Shown here: in pieces, positions 43,844 to 53,851 of the stretch
How positions within the stretch are numbered: the first letter of the stretch is position 1
Layout of the letters: each line of letters starts with the position of its first letter
From: an uncultured Treponema sp.
Lineage (GTDB): Bacteria; Spirochaetota; Spirochaetia; Treponematales; Treponemataceae
DNA length: 64,000 bases
Assembly: GCA_947165895.1 (NCBI GenBank)
Contig: CAMVCB010000003.1
Span: 333,674 to 397,673, forward strand
Direction of reading: 5' to 3'
The notes under the pieces: generated by a model
What the model was told of the DNA's origin: nothing
What the model saw: the letters and a program-made list of their open reading frames with translations, nothing else
The model's database searches: none
Position numbers and translations under genes: made by a program

Positions 43844-44485
43844 ATGACTCAAAAAGAAATGGAAACCTGCCTTCCTTTTTACAAAGAGCTTACTTCTCAG
43901 CAAAAGGAATTGATTTTACAAAGCGCAGATACAAGACTTTACGAAAAAGGAAGGATTCTTACAGCAGAAGGTTCATCCTGTCAGGGCTTTATTATCGTAA
44001 AAACAGGCGAAATTTCTGCAAGCATGATTAGTGAGGATGGACGTGAAGCAGAGCTTTTTACACTGCAGGCCGGTGATTTTTGTATTTTTACGGCTTCCTG
44101 CCTCTTTTTGCCAAAAAGCTTTCATGTTCAGATGGTAGCAGCGCAGAAAAGCGAAGTTATAATTATTCCTTCCGCAAGTGTCGAAAAACTCCGTTCCCAG
44201 AATATCCATGTTGAACTTTTTGCCTACAAAACCATGACAGCCCGCTTCGCAAACGTAATGGCCGCCACCGAAGAAATGCTTTTTGTACCGGTAGAAAAAC
44301 GCCTGGTAAAATATCTGGCGACAGCTGCCAGCCCGGTAATAATCACCCAGGAAGAACTGGCCCGCAAGCTCGGAAGCGCCCGCGAAGTCATATCCCGCCT
44401 TTTGTCATCACTCCGCAGGGAAGGCATCATAGAAACCCGCCGTGGGGAGATACGGGTTCTAGATGCAGAAGCCTTGTCATATTAA
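43844..44485 (+). CDS. Crp/Fnr family transcriptional regulator
   Basis: 213 residues: a cyclic-nucleotide-binding-like N-terminal domain (about 10-130; GFIIVKTGEISASMISEDGR, LFTLQAGDFCIFTASCLF) and a C-terminal HTH (about 145-210; ITQEELARKLGSAREVISRL). The Cys residues do not form the Fnr iron-sulfur pattern. It lies next to a 4Fe-4S membrane protein on the opposite strand whose upstream region carries a TATGTGA palindrome, so that gene may be its target. Confidence 0.9.
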   Translation: MTQKEMETCLPFYKELTSQQKELILQSADTRLYEKGRILTAEGSSCQGFIIVKTGEISASMISEDGREAELFTLQAGDFCIFTASCLFLPKSFHVQMVAAQKSEVIIIPSASVEKLRSQNIHVELFAYKTMTARFANVMAATEEMLFVPVEKRLVKYLATAASPVIITQEELARKLGSAREVISRLLSSLRREGIIETRRGEIRVLDAEALSY

Positions 44486-44492
44486 GGTACAG

Positions 44493-44515
44493 TTGCAGCT
44501 TACACCCAGCTGCAA
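44493..44515 (+). terminator. Hairpin between convergent Crp and 4Fe-4S genes
   Basis: TTGCAGC/GCTGCAA stem with a nine-base loop, followed by a short T-rich run. It begins eight bases after the Crp/Fnr stop and could serve both converging genes. Confidence 0.6.
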
Positions 44516-44527
44516 TTTGTATGAACA

Positions 44528-45166
44528 CTAAAACGATACTGCATTTTTAGGACAAATATTTACACAAACTCCACAGCGCAGGCAGTCACTTTCCTTGACA
44601 ATACCGCCTTTAAACTGTGCCGGATGTAGCTGCATAGGACAGGCACGCGCACATTTTCCGCATGAAATACATTTTTCTGTAACGGTAATCGCAGACGGAT
44701 GCTTTTTGAAATGCGAAATAAGGGCAGCCGCACTTCCCATAGGACAGAAAGAACACCAGGCTCTCTCATTCCAGATAAAACTGAAAACAATTCCAATAAG
44801 AGTAGTTACAACAATCATTCTGTAAAACACAAAACCGATTCCGGCAAGGTTTCCCCAGTTTTTGTGTATGCCTAGGGCAAACATGGTCATCATAAAGGCA
44901 AAAACTGCCAGGCGGAAGGGGACGCTCTTAAAAAGGCGGGGAAGGGGGCGCTTTGCGGCGATTTTTCTCATAAGGCGGTCAAAAAAGTTACCGCGGGGAC
45001 AAAGATTACCGCACCAGAATCGGCCTGCAAAAAAAGAAATCACAATGGGACTGAGCATACAGAAAATTGCCGCCAGTGCAAATCTAAAGTCAAAAAGACT
45101 GGCAACTATCATCAGAATCAAAACAACAAAGGAATATTTTTTCCAGAAATTAAAAATAGCATTCAT
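44528..45166 (-). CDS. 4Fe-4S membrane ferredoxin (NapH/YccM-like)
   Basis: 212 residues from the ATG at 45166. An upstream in-frame ATG at 45214 would put the palindrome at 45199-45217 across the start codon, so the inner start fits better. About four membrane segments are combined with Cys motifs WCGNLCPRG and WCSFCPMG and a C-terminal double ferredoxin domain, CISCGKCARACPM and CLRCGVCVNICPK. Such proteins pass electrons at the cytoplasmic membrane; the partner is unknown. Possibly regulated by the adjacent Crp/Fnr protein. Confidence 0.85.
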   Translation of the reverse strand: MNAIFNFWKKYSFVVLILMIVASLFDFRFALAAIFCMLSPIVISFFAGRFWCGNLCPRGNFFDRLMRKIAAKRPLPRLFKSVPFRLAVFAFMMTMFALGIHKNWGNLAGIGFVFYRMIVVTTLIGIVFSFIWNERAWCSFCPMGSAAALISHFKKHPSAITVTEKCISCGKCARACPMQLHPAQFKGGIVKESDCLRCGVCVNICPKNAVSF

Positions 45167-45198
45167 ACTGCCGATTTTATGCCCCCGCAGACTATTTG

Positions 45199-45217
45199 TA
45201 TGTGACAAAATCACATA
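45199..45217. promoter_or_regulatory. Crp/Fnr-like palindrome upstream of the 4Fe-4S gene
   Basis: TATGTGA and TCACATA form a perfect inverted repeat with a five-base spacer. The canonical Crp site has a six-base TGTGA-TCACA spacer, so this is close but not identical. It lies 33 bases before the chosen start of the 4Fe-4S gene. Confidence 0.6.
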
Positions 45218-45270
45218 AAACTCACAGAATTTGCATTTTTTGCCGTAATTAGTTAATTTATTGAATAAAA

Positions 45271-46179
45271 ATGAGCAAATTTACTTCAACAAAATTTTTC
45301 GGTCTTTTTATGGCCGCACTCAGCGTATTTTTCTGGGGAATCACCTTTGTCTGCACAAAATATCTTTTAAATGATTTTTCTGCACTGGAAATTCTTTTTA
45401 TCCGCTTTGTAATCGCCTACTTCGGACTCTGGCTTATGCGTCCCAAATGGGAAAAAATCCGCTGGAGCGACAATATTTATTTTGCCCTTGCAGGACTTTC
45501 CGGCGTCGTAATTTATCAGTTTTCAGAAAATATCGCCATTGATTACACTTCCGCTTCCAACGTCAGCGTAATCGTTTCAACCTGCCCAATGTTTACAGCC
45601 ATTATTTCTCAGATTTTTTTGAAGCAGAAACACATAACAGCCCGCTTCGTCATGGGTTTTGTCATTGCAATTTTCGGAGTTCTTCTTGTCAGCCTGAACG
45701 GAAGTTCCAGCCTGCATTTTAAACCTCGTGGCGACCTTCTCGCCTTACTGGCCTCTGTCTGCTGGGGTTTTTATTCACTTTTTATTTCGATTATCAACGG
45801 GAAAAAATACGATTCCATCTGTTCTACAAGAAGGGTTTTCTTTTTTGCAGTAATTCTTATGATTCCCCTGCTGATAACCGGCGGTCACTCCGAAAGCACA
45901 AAAGTAATTCTTTCTACCTCTGCAAACGCTGCCCGTTTTTCCAATCCCCTCAACTGGATAAATCTTTTCTTCCTGGGCCTTGTAGCATCCGGCTTCTGTT
46001 TTGCCGCCTGGAACAAAGCCTGCAACATCATCGGCACCGTAAAAGTCAGCGCCGGAATTTACCTCATCCCGGTAGTCACAATTATTTTTGCCTTTTTTGC
46101 CCTTGGCGAACAAATCACCCTCATGGGAGCCGCTGGCGCCGCAATCACAATTGCCGGACTGTTTATAAGTGAGCGGTAG
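45271..46179 (+). CDS. EamA/DMT family transporter
   Basis: 302 residues with ten membrane segments arranged as two EamA halves (WGITFVCTKYLLNDFSALEI in the first, CWGFYSLFISIINGKKYDSI in the second). Drug/metabolite-type exporter; the substrate cannot be told. It stands alone on the plus strand and converges on plsC with two bases between. Confidence 0.9.
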   Translation: MSKFTSTKFFGLFMAALSVFFWGITFVCTKYLLNDFSALEILFIRFVIAYFGLWLMRPKWEKIRWSDNIYFALAGLSGVVIYQFSENIAIDYTSASNVSVIVSTCPMFTAIISQIFLKQKHITARFVMGFVIAIFGVLLVSLNGSSSLHFKPRGDLLALLASVCWGFYSLFISIINGKKYDSICSTRRVFFFAVILMIPLLITGGHSESTKVILSTSANAARFSNPLNWINLFFLGLVASGFCFAAWNKACNIIGTVKVSAGIYLIPVVTIIFAFFALGEQITLMGAAGAAITIAGLFISER

Positions 46180-46181
46180 GA

Positions 46182-47033
46182 TTAATAATTATTATAAGTC
46201 TTGTAATTATGATTCTTCGGATAAGCTTCGCCGGCGCCGCGGATTTCGGCTTCCATTTTTTCGGTTATGTGTTTGGCGGCGATTGGTTCGGAAAGTTCCT
46301 TGTAGTCGGCAATTTTAATTTCCGGCAGAACCTGGATATCGTAAACGTAGCGTTCAACAGGATTGTAAGAGAAAAGCGGGTCTTTTTTACCAAGACCGTA
46401 TTTGTCAGTTCCGCCGATAAAGAGTGGCAGAACGTCTGCATTTGAATAAAGGGCGATTCGGGCAGCACCTTTTTTATAGTTGTTCTGACCGTGACGGGGC
46501 GAGCGGGTACCTTCCGGGAAAATAATCACGTTGTTGCCCTTGTCGATTGTTTCCTTGCAGAGCTTACACAAATCAGAAAATTCAGTTGTATTTGTGATGT
46601 AGGCCTGTTTGATTACGCCGGCCAGCGGAGTTTTTGTAAGACCGCCGCGCACGATGCAGTTTGAATTAGGCACCAGCGACATGATGTAAACAAAATCAAG
46701 AAGGGAAGGGTGGTTTGCAACAATCACCTTGCCATGAAGATTTTTAAAGTATTCGCGGTCTTCAACAATAACCTTGGAACCGCCCAGCAGAGAAAGCTGA
46801 AACAAAAAGTCTCGGAAAGTGCGGGAAACGTAAGCGCGGGCAACAGTTCCAAAATCCTTTCCAATAGAAAAAAGTCGCAGGAAAGGGAAAACCACAACAG
46901 CAAGAACTATTGCGCCAACTCCAAAATAAATCAAAAAAACGATTTTCAAAAGTACGTTGAAAGAATAGGTGAAAACATTTTTGATTTTTGGTAAGCCTTC
47001 GCGGCTGTATTTTGCTTTTTCTTCGGCAGTCAT
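46182..47033 (-). CDS. 1-acyl-sn-glycerol-3-phosphate acyltransferase (PlsC-like)
   Basis: 283 residues with a hydrophobic segment near 25-50. Acyltransferase motifs: VIVANHPSLLDFVYIM (HX4D) and NVIIFPEGTRSPRH, plus the glycerol-phosphate-binding region. It transfers an acyl chain to lysophosphatidic acid or a related lipid at the membrane. It resembles acyltransferases found in aryl-polyene-like clusters, but it is 12 kb away from the fatty-acid-like set here, so a housekeeping role is equally likely. Confidence 0.88.
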   Translation of the reverse strand: MTAEEKAKYSREGLPKIKNVFTYSFNVLLKIVFLIYFGVGAIVLAVVVFPFLRLFSIGKDFGTVARAYVSRTFRDFLFQLSLLGGSKVIVEDREYFKNLHGKVIVANHPSLLDFVYIMSLVPNSNCIVRGGLTKTPLAGVIKQAYITNTTEFSDLCKLCKETIDKGNNVIIFPEGTRSPRHGQNNYKKGAARIALYSNADVLPLFIGGTDKYGLGKKDPLFSYNPVERYVYDIQVLPEIKIADYKELSEPIAAKHITEKMEAEIRGAGEAYPKNHNYKTYNNY

Positions 47034-47103
47034 ATATAAATTAAACTACAAAAACACGCCTTTTTCAATGGCGAAATCTAACAGTGAATTCTAACGGCGC
47101 TTT

Positions 47104-47859
47104 TTACGACTGGTTGCGGCGTTTTACCAGATAATCCTTGAAGCCCTTTTCTTCAAGCCGATTTAATACCGGCTGAACTTCGTCCGTTGCCAGATCACGG
47201 ATTACAACGCGGGTAATTCCACCGGCCTTCTGATAAACTACCCTTGTAAAGCCCGCCTTCAGCAATTTTTGTGCCAGCGCCTCCGCATTTGCTTTTTCGC
47301 CAAAAGAACCAACCTGAATGTCCCAGCGCAGCTTTTCCTCAACTTCAGTCTGGGGAATAAGTACAGCCACTTCTTCAGTTACAGATGATGATGGCGCCGC
47401 CTTCGACGGCGCGGTAGTTTCAGGCTCATTTCCCGCATTTTTGTTTTCCTCACCTGCGCTGGCCTTTGCTGCCGTAACGCTGGAAATTTTTGTCTCCGCT
47501 CCCAGCTGCAAAATTTCTATGCTGACCTGGGCAGTGCCGTCACCAATCATATCAAGCTTCTGGGCAGCCGCCTTAGACAAATCAATTTCCCTTCCCTGAA
47601 CAAAAGGACCGCGGTCATTCACCCTTACAGTCACCGATTTTCCGTTGGCAATATTTGTAACCTTGAGAATGGTATTAAAAGGCAGCGTTTTGTGAGCCGC
47701 CGTATAATCATACATATTGAAAATCTCGCCGTTAGCAGTTTTACGGCCATGAAATTTATCTGCATAAAAAGAAGCTTCAGCATTTGCCTTGTAAATCTCG
47801 CAAAAAGCACCCGCCGAAACCGCAAAAATCATCACAAAAATTAAGTAAAATCGTTTCAT
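47104..47859 (-). CDS. rlpA: RlpA family lytic transglycosylase-like protein with SPOR domain
   Basis: 251 residues from the ATG at 47859, which gives a signal peptide ([20 protein letters not shown]). Residues 25-120 form the double-psi beta-barrel: [19 protein letters not shown] and [20 protein letters not shown], the RlpA signature. A low-complexity linker (about 125-170) leads to a C-terminal SPOR domain ([20 protein letters not shown]), which binds denuded peptidoglycan. Acts on the cell wall in the periplasm, usually at division sites. Confidence 0.9.
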   Translation of the reverse strand: MKRFYLIFVMIFAVSAGAFCEIYKANAEASFYADKFHGRKTANGEIFNMYDYTAAHKTLPFNTILKVTNIANGKSVTVRVNDRGPFVQGREIDLSKAAAQKLDMIGDGTAQVSIEILQLGAETKISSVTAAKASAGEENKNAGNEPETTAPSKAAPSSSVTEEVAVLIPQTEVEEKLRWDIQVGSFGEKANAEALAQKLLKAGFTRVVYQKAGGITRVVIRDLATDEVQPVLNRLEEKGFKDYLVKRRNQS

Positions 47860-47956
47860 AATCACTTTATCGGTATTTAAAAAAATTAAATTGACAGAAA
47901 AAAATAGCAGAAATAACATTATCTGAAAGGTGAAAAGTAACACCTGTGGAGTAATT

Positions 47957-49639
47957 ATGGAAGCAAAAAAATGGTGGAAGGAAGCTGTTGTTTATCAGAT
48001 TTATCCCAGAAGCTTTATGGATTCTAATGGAGACGGAATTGGTGATTTAAACGGAATTCGTCAGAAACTTGATTATCTCAAAGAACTTGGAGTAGATGTT
48101 ATCTGGATTTCCCCGTTTTATAAATCTCCGATGTTTGATAATGGCTACGATATAAGTGATTATAAAGATATTAATCCGGAATTTGGAACTATGGCTGATT
48201 TTGACGCCCTGCTGGCCGATGCTCATTCAAAGGGATTAAAAATCGTTGTAGATTTAGTTGTAAATCACACTAGCTATGAACATAAATGGTTTTTAGAAAG
48301 TAAAAAAAACAAAACAAATCCATATCGTAATTTCTATATATGGAAGGACCCGAAAAACGGAAAAGAGCCTAATAACTGGGGAAGCTGTTTTTCGGGTCCG
48401 GCATGGAAATATGATGAAAATACAAAACAGTATTATCTTCATCTTTTTACCCCTGAACAGCCGGATTTGAACTGGGAAAATCCTCAGGTCAGGAAAGAAG
48501 TTTTTGACATGATGAACTGGTGGTGCAAAAAAGGCATCGATGGCTTCAGAATGGATGTTATAGGTTTTTTGAATAAAGATCAGAATTTTCCTGACGGCAA
48601 AATCGCTCCCGGGGCTTTGTATGGAGATTTTGTTCCTTTCAGCGTAAATCGGGACAGAGTTCATGATTATATTAAGGAAATGCATCGGGAAGTGCTTTCA
48701 AAATATGACTTGCTGACAGTAGGGGAATGCAGCTCCGCAAAAATAGAAGATGCCTTGAAATTTGCCGGCTACGAAAGAAATGAACTTAACATGATTTTTC
48801 AATTTGAAAGAATTGATTCAGAATTTGAAGGATCAAAATGGTTTGAAAAGCCTTTTGATTTAGTGACTCTGAAAAAAATAATGAACAAATGGCAGACTAA
48901 GCTTGATGGAAAAGCCTGGAACACACTTTTCTGGGAAAATCATGATCAGCCGAGAATTGTAAGCCGCTATAATGGTGACTCAAGCGATGAAAAACGGGTT
49001 TTGTGCGCAAAAATGCTTGCAACCAGTCTTTATTTTCAAAAAGGTACGCCTTACATATATCAGGGTCAGGAACTTGGAATGACAAATAATCATTTTGAAA
49101 AGCTGGAAGATTTCAGGGATATAGAATCGATTAACGCATTTAATGAACTTACTTCAAAGAAAGACGGTGTTTCAAAAGAAAGAATGATGTATTGCCTGAA
49201 TCGTGTGAGCCGTGATAATGCCCGGACACCTATGCAGTGGTCTGCAGAAAAAAATGCCGGTTTTTCAAGCGGCAGTCCATGGATTGGTGTAAATGCAAAC
49301 TACAAAATAATTAATGCTCAAAATCAGATAAACGACCCGAATTCTGTTTATTCATATTTCAAAAAAATCAATCAGCTGCGAAAAACTAATCCTGTGATTG
49401 TTTACGGTGATTTTGAAATGCTTGATTTGCAGAATAAAGAACTTTTCATTTACACAAGAAAACTTGATGGCAAAAAACTTCTGGTTATCACAAATTTCAC
49501 AGACAAAAATGTTAAATACAAAATCCCAGATGAATTTTCTGAGGCAAAAATCATGCTTGGTAATTATGATTCGCAGGAAAAATCATCTGAAGATTTGATT
49601 TTAAGACCTTACGAGGCTCTTGTGTTTTACAAGGATTAA
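47957..49639 (+). CDS. GH13 alpha-glucosidase (oligo-1,6-glucosidase/MalL-like)
   Basis: 560 residues from the ATG at 47957 with GGAG upstream; the longer frame overlaps the rlpA leader. Motifs: [26 protein letters not shown], nucleophile Asp200 in [12 protein letters not shown] with the acid Glu, and [13 protein letters not shown]. It is cytoplasmic and releases glucose from short alpha-glucosides such as isomaltose, maltose or sucrose. It converges on the YicI-like gene; the stops are 13 bases apart. Confidence 0.92.
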   Translation: MEAKKWWKEAVVYQIYPRSFMDSNGDGIGDLNGIRQKLDYLKELGVDVIWISPFYKSPMFDNGYDISDYKDINPEFGTMADFDALLADAHSKGLKIVVDLVVNHTSYEHKWFLESKKNKTNPYRNFYIWKDPKNGKEPNNWGSCFSGPAWKYDENTKQYYLHLFTPEQPDLNWENPQVRKEVFDMMNWWCKKGIDGFRMDVIGFLNKDQNFPDGKIAPGALYGDFVPFSVNRDRVHDYIKEMHREVLSKYDLLTVGECSSAKIEDALKFAGYERNELNMIFQFERIDSEFEGSKWFEKPFDLVTLKKIMNKWQTKLDGKAWNTLFWENHDQPRIVSRYNGDSSDEKRVLCAKMLATSLYFQKGTPYIYQGQELGMTNNHFEKLEDFRDIESINAFNELTSKKDGVSKERMMYCLNRVSRDNARTPMQWSAEKNAGFSSGSPWIGVNANYKIINAQNQINDPNSVYSYFKKINQLRKTNPVIVYGDFEMLDLQNKELFIYTRKLDGKKLLVITNFTDKNVKYKIPDEFSEAKIMLGNYDSQEKSSEDLILRPYEALVFYKD

Positions 49640-49652
49640 AATAACTATATAG

Positions 49653-52007
49653 CTATAATAAAACAGATTGTAAAACTTCAAATTCCTTTTCTTCTGGGAT
49701 TATTTCAATGCAATTTTCCAGCTGCTTAGCCTTGCATTTTTTATAATCATGAAGGCCGGTTGAATGAATTATAATTTTATTCAAACTGGAAGCAGAAAAT
49801 TTCAACCTGATATTTTTGCCTTCCTTTTCAACCTCTGCACAAATGCCGGCGGCCTGGCTTCCATCAGCATTCATAATAGAAGCGTTCAATTCTTTTTCTG
49901 ATGATTCTACGCCAAAAATATGCCATTCAAATTCTTTTTCAAAATCATAATCCGGACGATTTTCATTTGTTCCAAAAGGAATTACAGAATTCTGACGGAC
50001 AAAAACCGGCAGACTGAAGTAATCATAGGAATCTTCGTGCCAGCCGCCGCCTTCAATAACCTTACCGGAAATTAAATGTGTCCATTTTCCCTTTGGCAGA
50101 TAGAATTTCTGATTTACGGCCTTTCCATCCGGAGACGGGGTAAAAACAGGCGCAACCAGAATTGAATCTCCAAGCATAAACTGGCGGTCCAGATAAGCAC
50201 AGTTCAAATCATCTTCAAACTCCAGATGCATTGGACGCATAAGAGGAATTCCTGTGAAATGGGCCTTTATTGCAAGTGTGTAAATATATGGCATTAAACG
50301 GCATTTCAGATTTGTAAAAAATCGCAGAACATCGCTGGCTTCTTCATCATAGCACCAGGGCACTCTATAGGAGGAAGAACCGTGCAACCTGCTGTGTGAT
50401 GATAAAAGACCAAAAGCTATCCAGCGTTTATACAAATCCGCAGAGCCGCTATCTTCAAACCCGCCAATATCATGACTCCAGAAACTGAAGCCACTGTCCA
50501 TAAGGGAAAGTCCAGCCCTCAGACTTTCTGCCATAGAAACATACTGACTTGTGCTGTCACCGCCCCAGTGAACCGGGAACTGCTGACCACCAACAGTCGC
50601 ACTTCTTGCAAAAAGAACTGCTTCATTTTTGCCTTTTTCCCTTTCCAGAAGCTCAAAAACGCATTTATTATACAAAAAAGTATAGAAATTATGCATTTTT
50701 TCGGGATCTGAACCATCAAACCATTGAACATCATAGCCGTTCTGCTGGCTTGGAATTCGTTCACCAAAATCAGTTTTGAAGCAGTCTACACCCATATCAA
50801 GGAGATTTTTCAATTTTTGCTGATACCAGTCCCAGGCAGCCGGATTTGAAAAATCAACAAGCCCCATTCCAGCCTGCCACATATCCCACTGCCAGACTGT
50901 GCCGTTTTTATTTTTCAAAAGATAACCCTTGTCCATGGCCTCCTTAAAAAGCGGTGATTTTTGCGCAATGTAAGGATTTATCCAGACACAGATTTTCAAG
51001 CATTTTTTATGCAGACGCTCCAGCATTCCCTTTGGATCTGGGAACATATCCTTATCCCATTCAAAATTACACCACTCAAAGCCTTTCATCCAGAAACAGT
51101 CAAAATGAAAAACACTGAGGGGAATATTTCTTTCTGCCATTCCATCAATAAAGGAAGTAACCGTTTTTTCATCATAATCTGTGGTAAAGGAAGTTGTGAG
51201 CCAGAGGCCAAAGCTCCATTTTGGAAGAATCGGTGGTCGTCCTGTCAAAAGTGTATATTTTGAAAGCACATCCTTCTGCGATTTTCCGTAAATAATGATG
51301 TATTCAAGTTCCTGATCTTCAACGGAAAACTGAACGCTTTCTACCTTTTCGCTGCCGACTTCAAAGCTGACTTTTCCCGAATGGTTTACAAAAAGGCCGT
51401 AATTTTTGCTGGAAATATAAAATGGAATACTCTTATAAGCAATTTCACTGGCAGTTCCACCATCTTCATTCCAGGTTTCAACAACCTGACCGTTTTTTAC
51501 AAAAGGTGTAAAACGTTCGCCAAGCCCATAAATCAATTCACCAACATCAAGTCCAAGCTCCGTAACAATATAAGATTTTCCATCCTTATACTGCATTCTT
51601 GAAATTCCGCGGGAAGATGTTTTTGTAAGAGGCTTACCGTCCGCAAAAAAATAAAGCTCCGGATTGCCTTTTTGAAAACACAAGCTCAATTTTCCAGAAG
51701 TAATTTTTGCACGCTCACCGGCAAATTCCATATCAGCCTTATAATCACTGTGGAAAGTTTCAAAATAAGGCTTTCCTTTTTTCTGGCCTGCGTATCCTGT
51801 AAGTTTAATTTTCAGTGTATCTTTCATTGGACTTGAACATTCTAATGTCATCATTCCAATGTTTAGAGTATCACCACGCCCTGTGATTTTTTTGTAAGGC
51901 ATATAAAGCGTTAATTTATCATCATCACAATTATAATCATATAAATCGCGAACATATTCTGCCTTAAACTCTGGCTTTGTTACCCAAAATCCATTTGTAA
52001 ATTTCAT
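49653..52007 (-). CDS. yicI: GH31 alpha-xylosidase (YicI-like)
   Basis: 784 residues, close to the 772 of E. coli YicI. The nucleophile Asp413 lies in CFKTDFGERIPSQQ, the variant specific for alpha-xylosidases, and the acid region reads HWGGDSTSQYVSMAESLR. The N-terminus has the YRVRDLYDYN-like GH31 beta-sandwich start. It removes alpha-linked xylose, for example from xyloglucan oligosaccharides. It is co-oriented with a binding-protein importer directly upstream, so isoprimeverose or xyloglucan fragments are likely substrates. Confidence 0.93.
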   Translation of the reverse strand: MKFTNGFWVTKPEFKAEYVRDLYDYNCDDDKLTLYMPYKKITGRGDTLNIGMMTLECSSPMKDTLKIKLTGYAGQKKGKPYFETFHSDYKADMEFAGERAKITSGKLSLCFQKGNPELYFFADGKPLTKTSSRGISRMQYKDGKSYIVTELGLDVGELIYGLGERFTPFVKNGQVVETWNEDGGTASEIAYKSIPFYISSKNYGLFVNHSGKVSFEVGSEKVESVQFSVEDQELEYIIIYGKSQKDVLSKYTLLTGRPPILPKWSFGLWLTTSFTTDYDEKTVTSFIDGMAERNIPLSVFHFDCFWMKGFEWCNFEWDKDMFPDPKGMLERLHKKCLKICVWINPYIAQKSPLFKEAMDKGYLLKNKNGTVWQWDMWQAGMGLVDFSNPAAWDWYQQKLKNLLDMGVDCFKTDFGERIPSQQNGYDVQWFDGSDPEKMHNFYTFLYNKCVFELLEREKGKNEAVLFARSATVGGQQFPVHWGGDSTSQYVSMAESLRAGLSLMDSGFSFWSHDIGGFEDSGSADLYKRWIAFGLLSSHSRLHGSSSYRVPWCYDEEASDVLRFFTNLKCRLMPYIYTLAIKAHFTGIPLMRPMHLEFEDDLNCAYLDRQFMLGDSILVAPVFTPSPDGKAVNQKFYLPKGKWTHLISGKVIEGGGWHEDSYDYFSLPVFVRQNSVIPFGTNENRPDYDFEKEFEWHIFGVESSEKELNASIMNADGSQAAGICAEVEKEGKNIRLKFSASSLNKIIIHSTGLHDYKKCKAKQLENCIEIIPEEKEFEVLQSVLL

Positions 52008-52042
52008 ACGCTGCCTCTTTTACTTTATTAAATTTGATTTAT

Positions 52043-52891
52043 TTATCCTTTTACTGCACCTGCAACCAGGCCCTTTATGATGTGCTTCTGGAAAATCACA
52101 TAAATCACAAGAGCAGGAATGATAATCAAAATTGCTGCCGCCATGATATTCTGCCATTCAGATTTGTACTGTCCCATAAAACTATAAGCCGCCAGCTGCA
52201 GGGTTTTTGAACTTTTGCTGCCCCCAATTATCAGAAGGGGAAGCAGAAAGTCATTCCAGATCCACATTGCATTTACCACAATAACCGATGCGGAAACAGA
52301 TTTTAGCAGAGGAAAAACAACCGTAAAGAATAAAGAAAATCCTGTACAACCTTCCACGATTGCCGCTTCCTCCAGCTCATAAGGAATCGTTTTTGTAAAC
52401 CCCTGATAGAGGAAGATTGCCATAGGGCAGCCAAGTCCCCAGTAAATTATTCCCAGGCCCAGAAGGCTGTTTGTAAAACCAAGATGACGGGCAATTACAA
52501 CCAGCGTAATCATAAATGACTGAAATGGAACCATCATCGGCATAATGCAGTACAAAAAACTGAGTTTGCTGTAGCGGGTTTTTATTCGTGCCATTTTATA
52601 GCCTGCCATTGAACCGAATAATACAATTCCCGCAACTCCGATTACTGTCACAAAAAGCGTATTCAAAAATACTTTCGGATAATTCATATCCTTAAAAACC
52701 ACTTCAAAATTCTTAAAAGAAAGCTTTTTTGGAGCGGCAAGGACATTGGTCATAATTTCGCTGTAGGATTTAAAGGCATTTAAAATCATCATCCCAAGAG
52801 GAGAAAGATAGAGCAAAACTAAAACTACAAGAAATCCAACAATCATTATGTTTTTTATATCTTTTTTCTTTGGACTGTTGAGTGTAATCAT
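52043..52891 (-). CDS. Carbohydrate ABC transporter permease (MalG-like)
   Basis: 282 residues, six membrane segments, coupling loop LEEAAIVEGCTGFSLFFTVV and C-terminus KGLVAGAVKG. It overlaps the stop of its partner permease by four bases and precedes the alpha-xylosidase gene. Confidence 0.92.
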   Translation of the reverse strand: MITLNSPKKKDIKNIMIVGFLVVLVLLYLSPLGMMILNAFKSYSEIMTNVLAAPKKLSFKNFEVVFKDMNYPKVFLNTLFVTVIGVAGIVLFGSMAGYKMARIKTRYSKLSFLYCIMPMMVPFQSFMITLVVIARHLGFTNSLLGLGIIYWGLGCPMAIFLYQGFTKTIPYELEEAAIVEGCTGFSLFFTVVFPLLKSVSASVIVVNAMWIWNDFLLPLLIIGGSKSSKTLQLAAYSFMGQYKSEWQNIMAAAILIIIPALVIYVIFQKHIIKGLVAGAVKG

Positions 52892-53772
52892 GATTCAACC
52901 TCCTTGTTTTTGAAAAAGCGCACCTGAATTACCGAAATCGCACACACAATCACAAACAAAACTACACTTTTTGCACTTCCATAACCAAAGTTGTTGTTAT
53001 TAAAGGCCGTATTGTAAATATCCAGAGCAATAGGCGTTGTAGCAACTCCTGGACCACCGCCGGTAAGACTGAAAATCAGTTCAAACATCTTCATTGAGTT
53101 TGCGACTGAATAGAACATACAGAATGAAATTGACGGCATAATCATAGGGAGGATTACGGAAAAAAGCCTTCTTGCTGAACTTGCACCGTCAATTAAAGCG
53201 GCTTCTATTAATTCATCGGGCACAGACTGAAGTCCGGCTATATAAATAATCATGTAAAAGCCAAGCCCCTGCCAGATAGATACGAAAATCGTAGTTATTA
53301 CGGCAAGTTTTGCATCGCCAAGCCAGCTGTAATTCAGAAAACCCAGACCGGTAAGATTTCCGAATGCTTCAAAAACTCTTATACAAATAAATTTCCATAT
53401 AAAGCCTATGATAATAAGACTGATAATATTCGGAATATAAAATGCCATTCTAAAAATTCCCTTGGCCCTGATATCACGTTCCAGAAGAAGGGCAAGGAGG
53501 ATTGCAATTGCGTTTATAAAAATAACAACAAAAAACGCATACAAAAATGTAAATCCCAATGCATGAATAAAAGAAGGATCATCCGTCAAAAGTTTAATAT
53601 AGTTTTTTAATCCGATAAAAGATGTTCTTTTTGAAATTCCGTTCCATTTGCGAAATGAATTGAAAATACACATCAAAAAAGGAATTCCAACAAATAAAGT
53701 AATGAAAAAAATTGCAGGGAAGGTGAAAAGCGTAAAATTTCGTCCTTCACGCAAAATCGATTTTTGTTTCAT
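52888..53772 (-). CDS. Carbohydrate ABC transporter permease (MalF-like)
   Basis: 294 residues, six membrane segments, coupling loop LIEAALIDGASSARRLFSVI. Partner of the MalG-like permease in the alpha-xyloside importer; 79 bases downstream of the binding protein. No ATPase gene in the operon. Confidence 0.92.
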   Translation of the reverse strand: MKQKSILREGRNFTLFTFPAIFFITLFVGIPFLMCIFNSFRKWNGISKRTSFIGLKNYIKLLTDDPSFIHALGFTFLYAFFVVIFINAIAILLALLLERDIRAKGIFRMAFYIPNIISLIIIGFIWKFICIRVFEAFGNLTGLGFLNYSWLGDAKLAVITTIFVSIWQGLGFYMIIYIAGLQSVPDELIEAALIDGASSARRLFSVILPMIMPSISFCMFYSVANSMKMFELIFSLTGGGPGVATTPIALDIYNTAFNNNNFGYGSAKSVVLFVIVCAISVIQVRFFKNKEVES

Positions 53773-53851
53773 ATTTTTTACCTTGATGATTTATAATCGG
53801 GAAATGCTGCCGGGAAAAGCATTTTGAATTCCCCGGCATTTTTTTAGCTGA

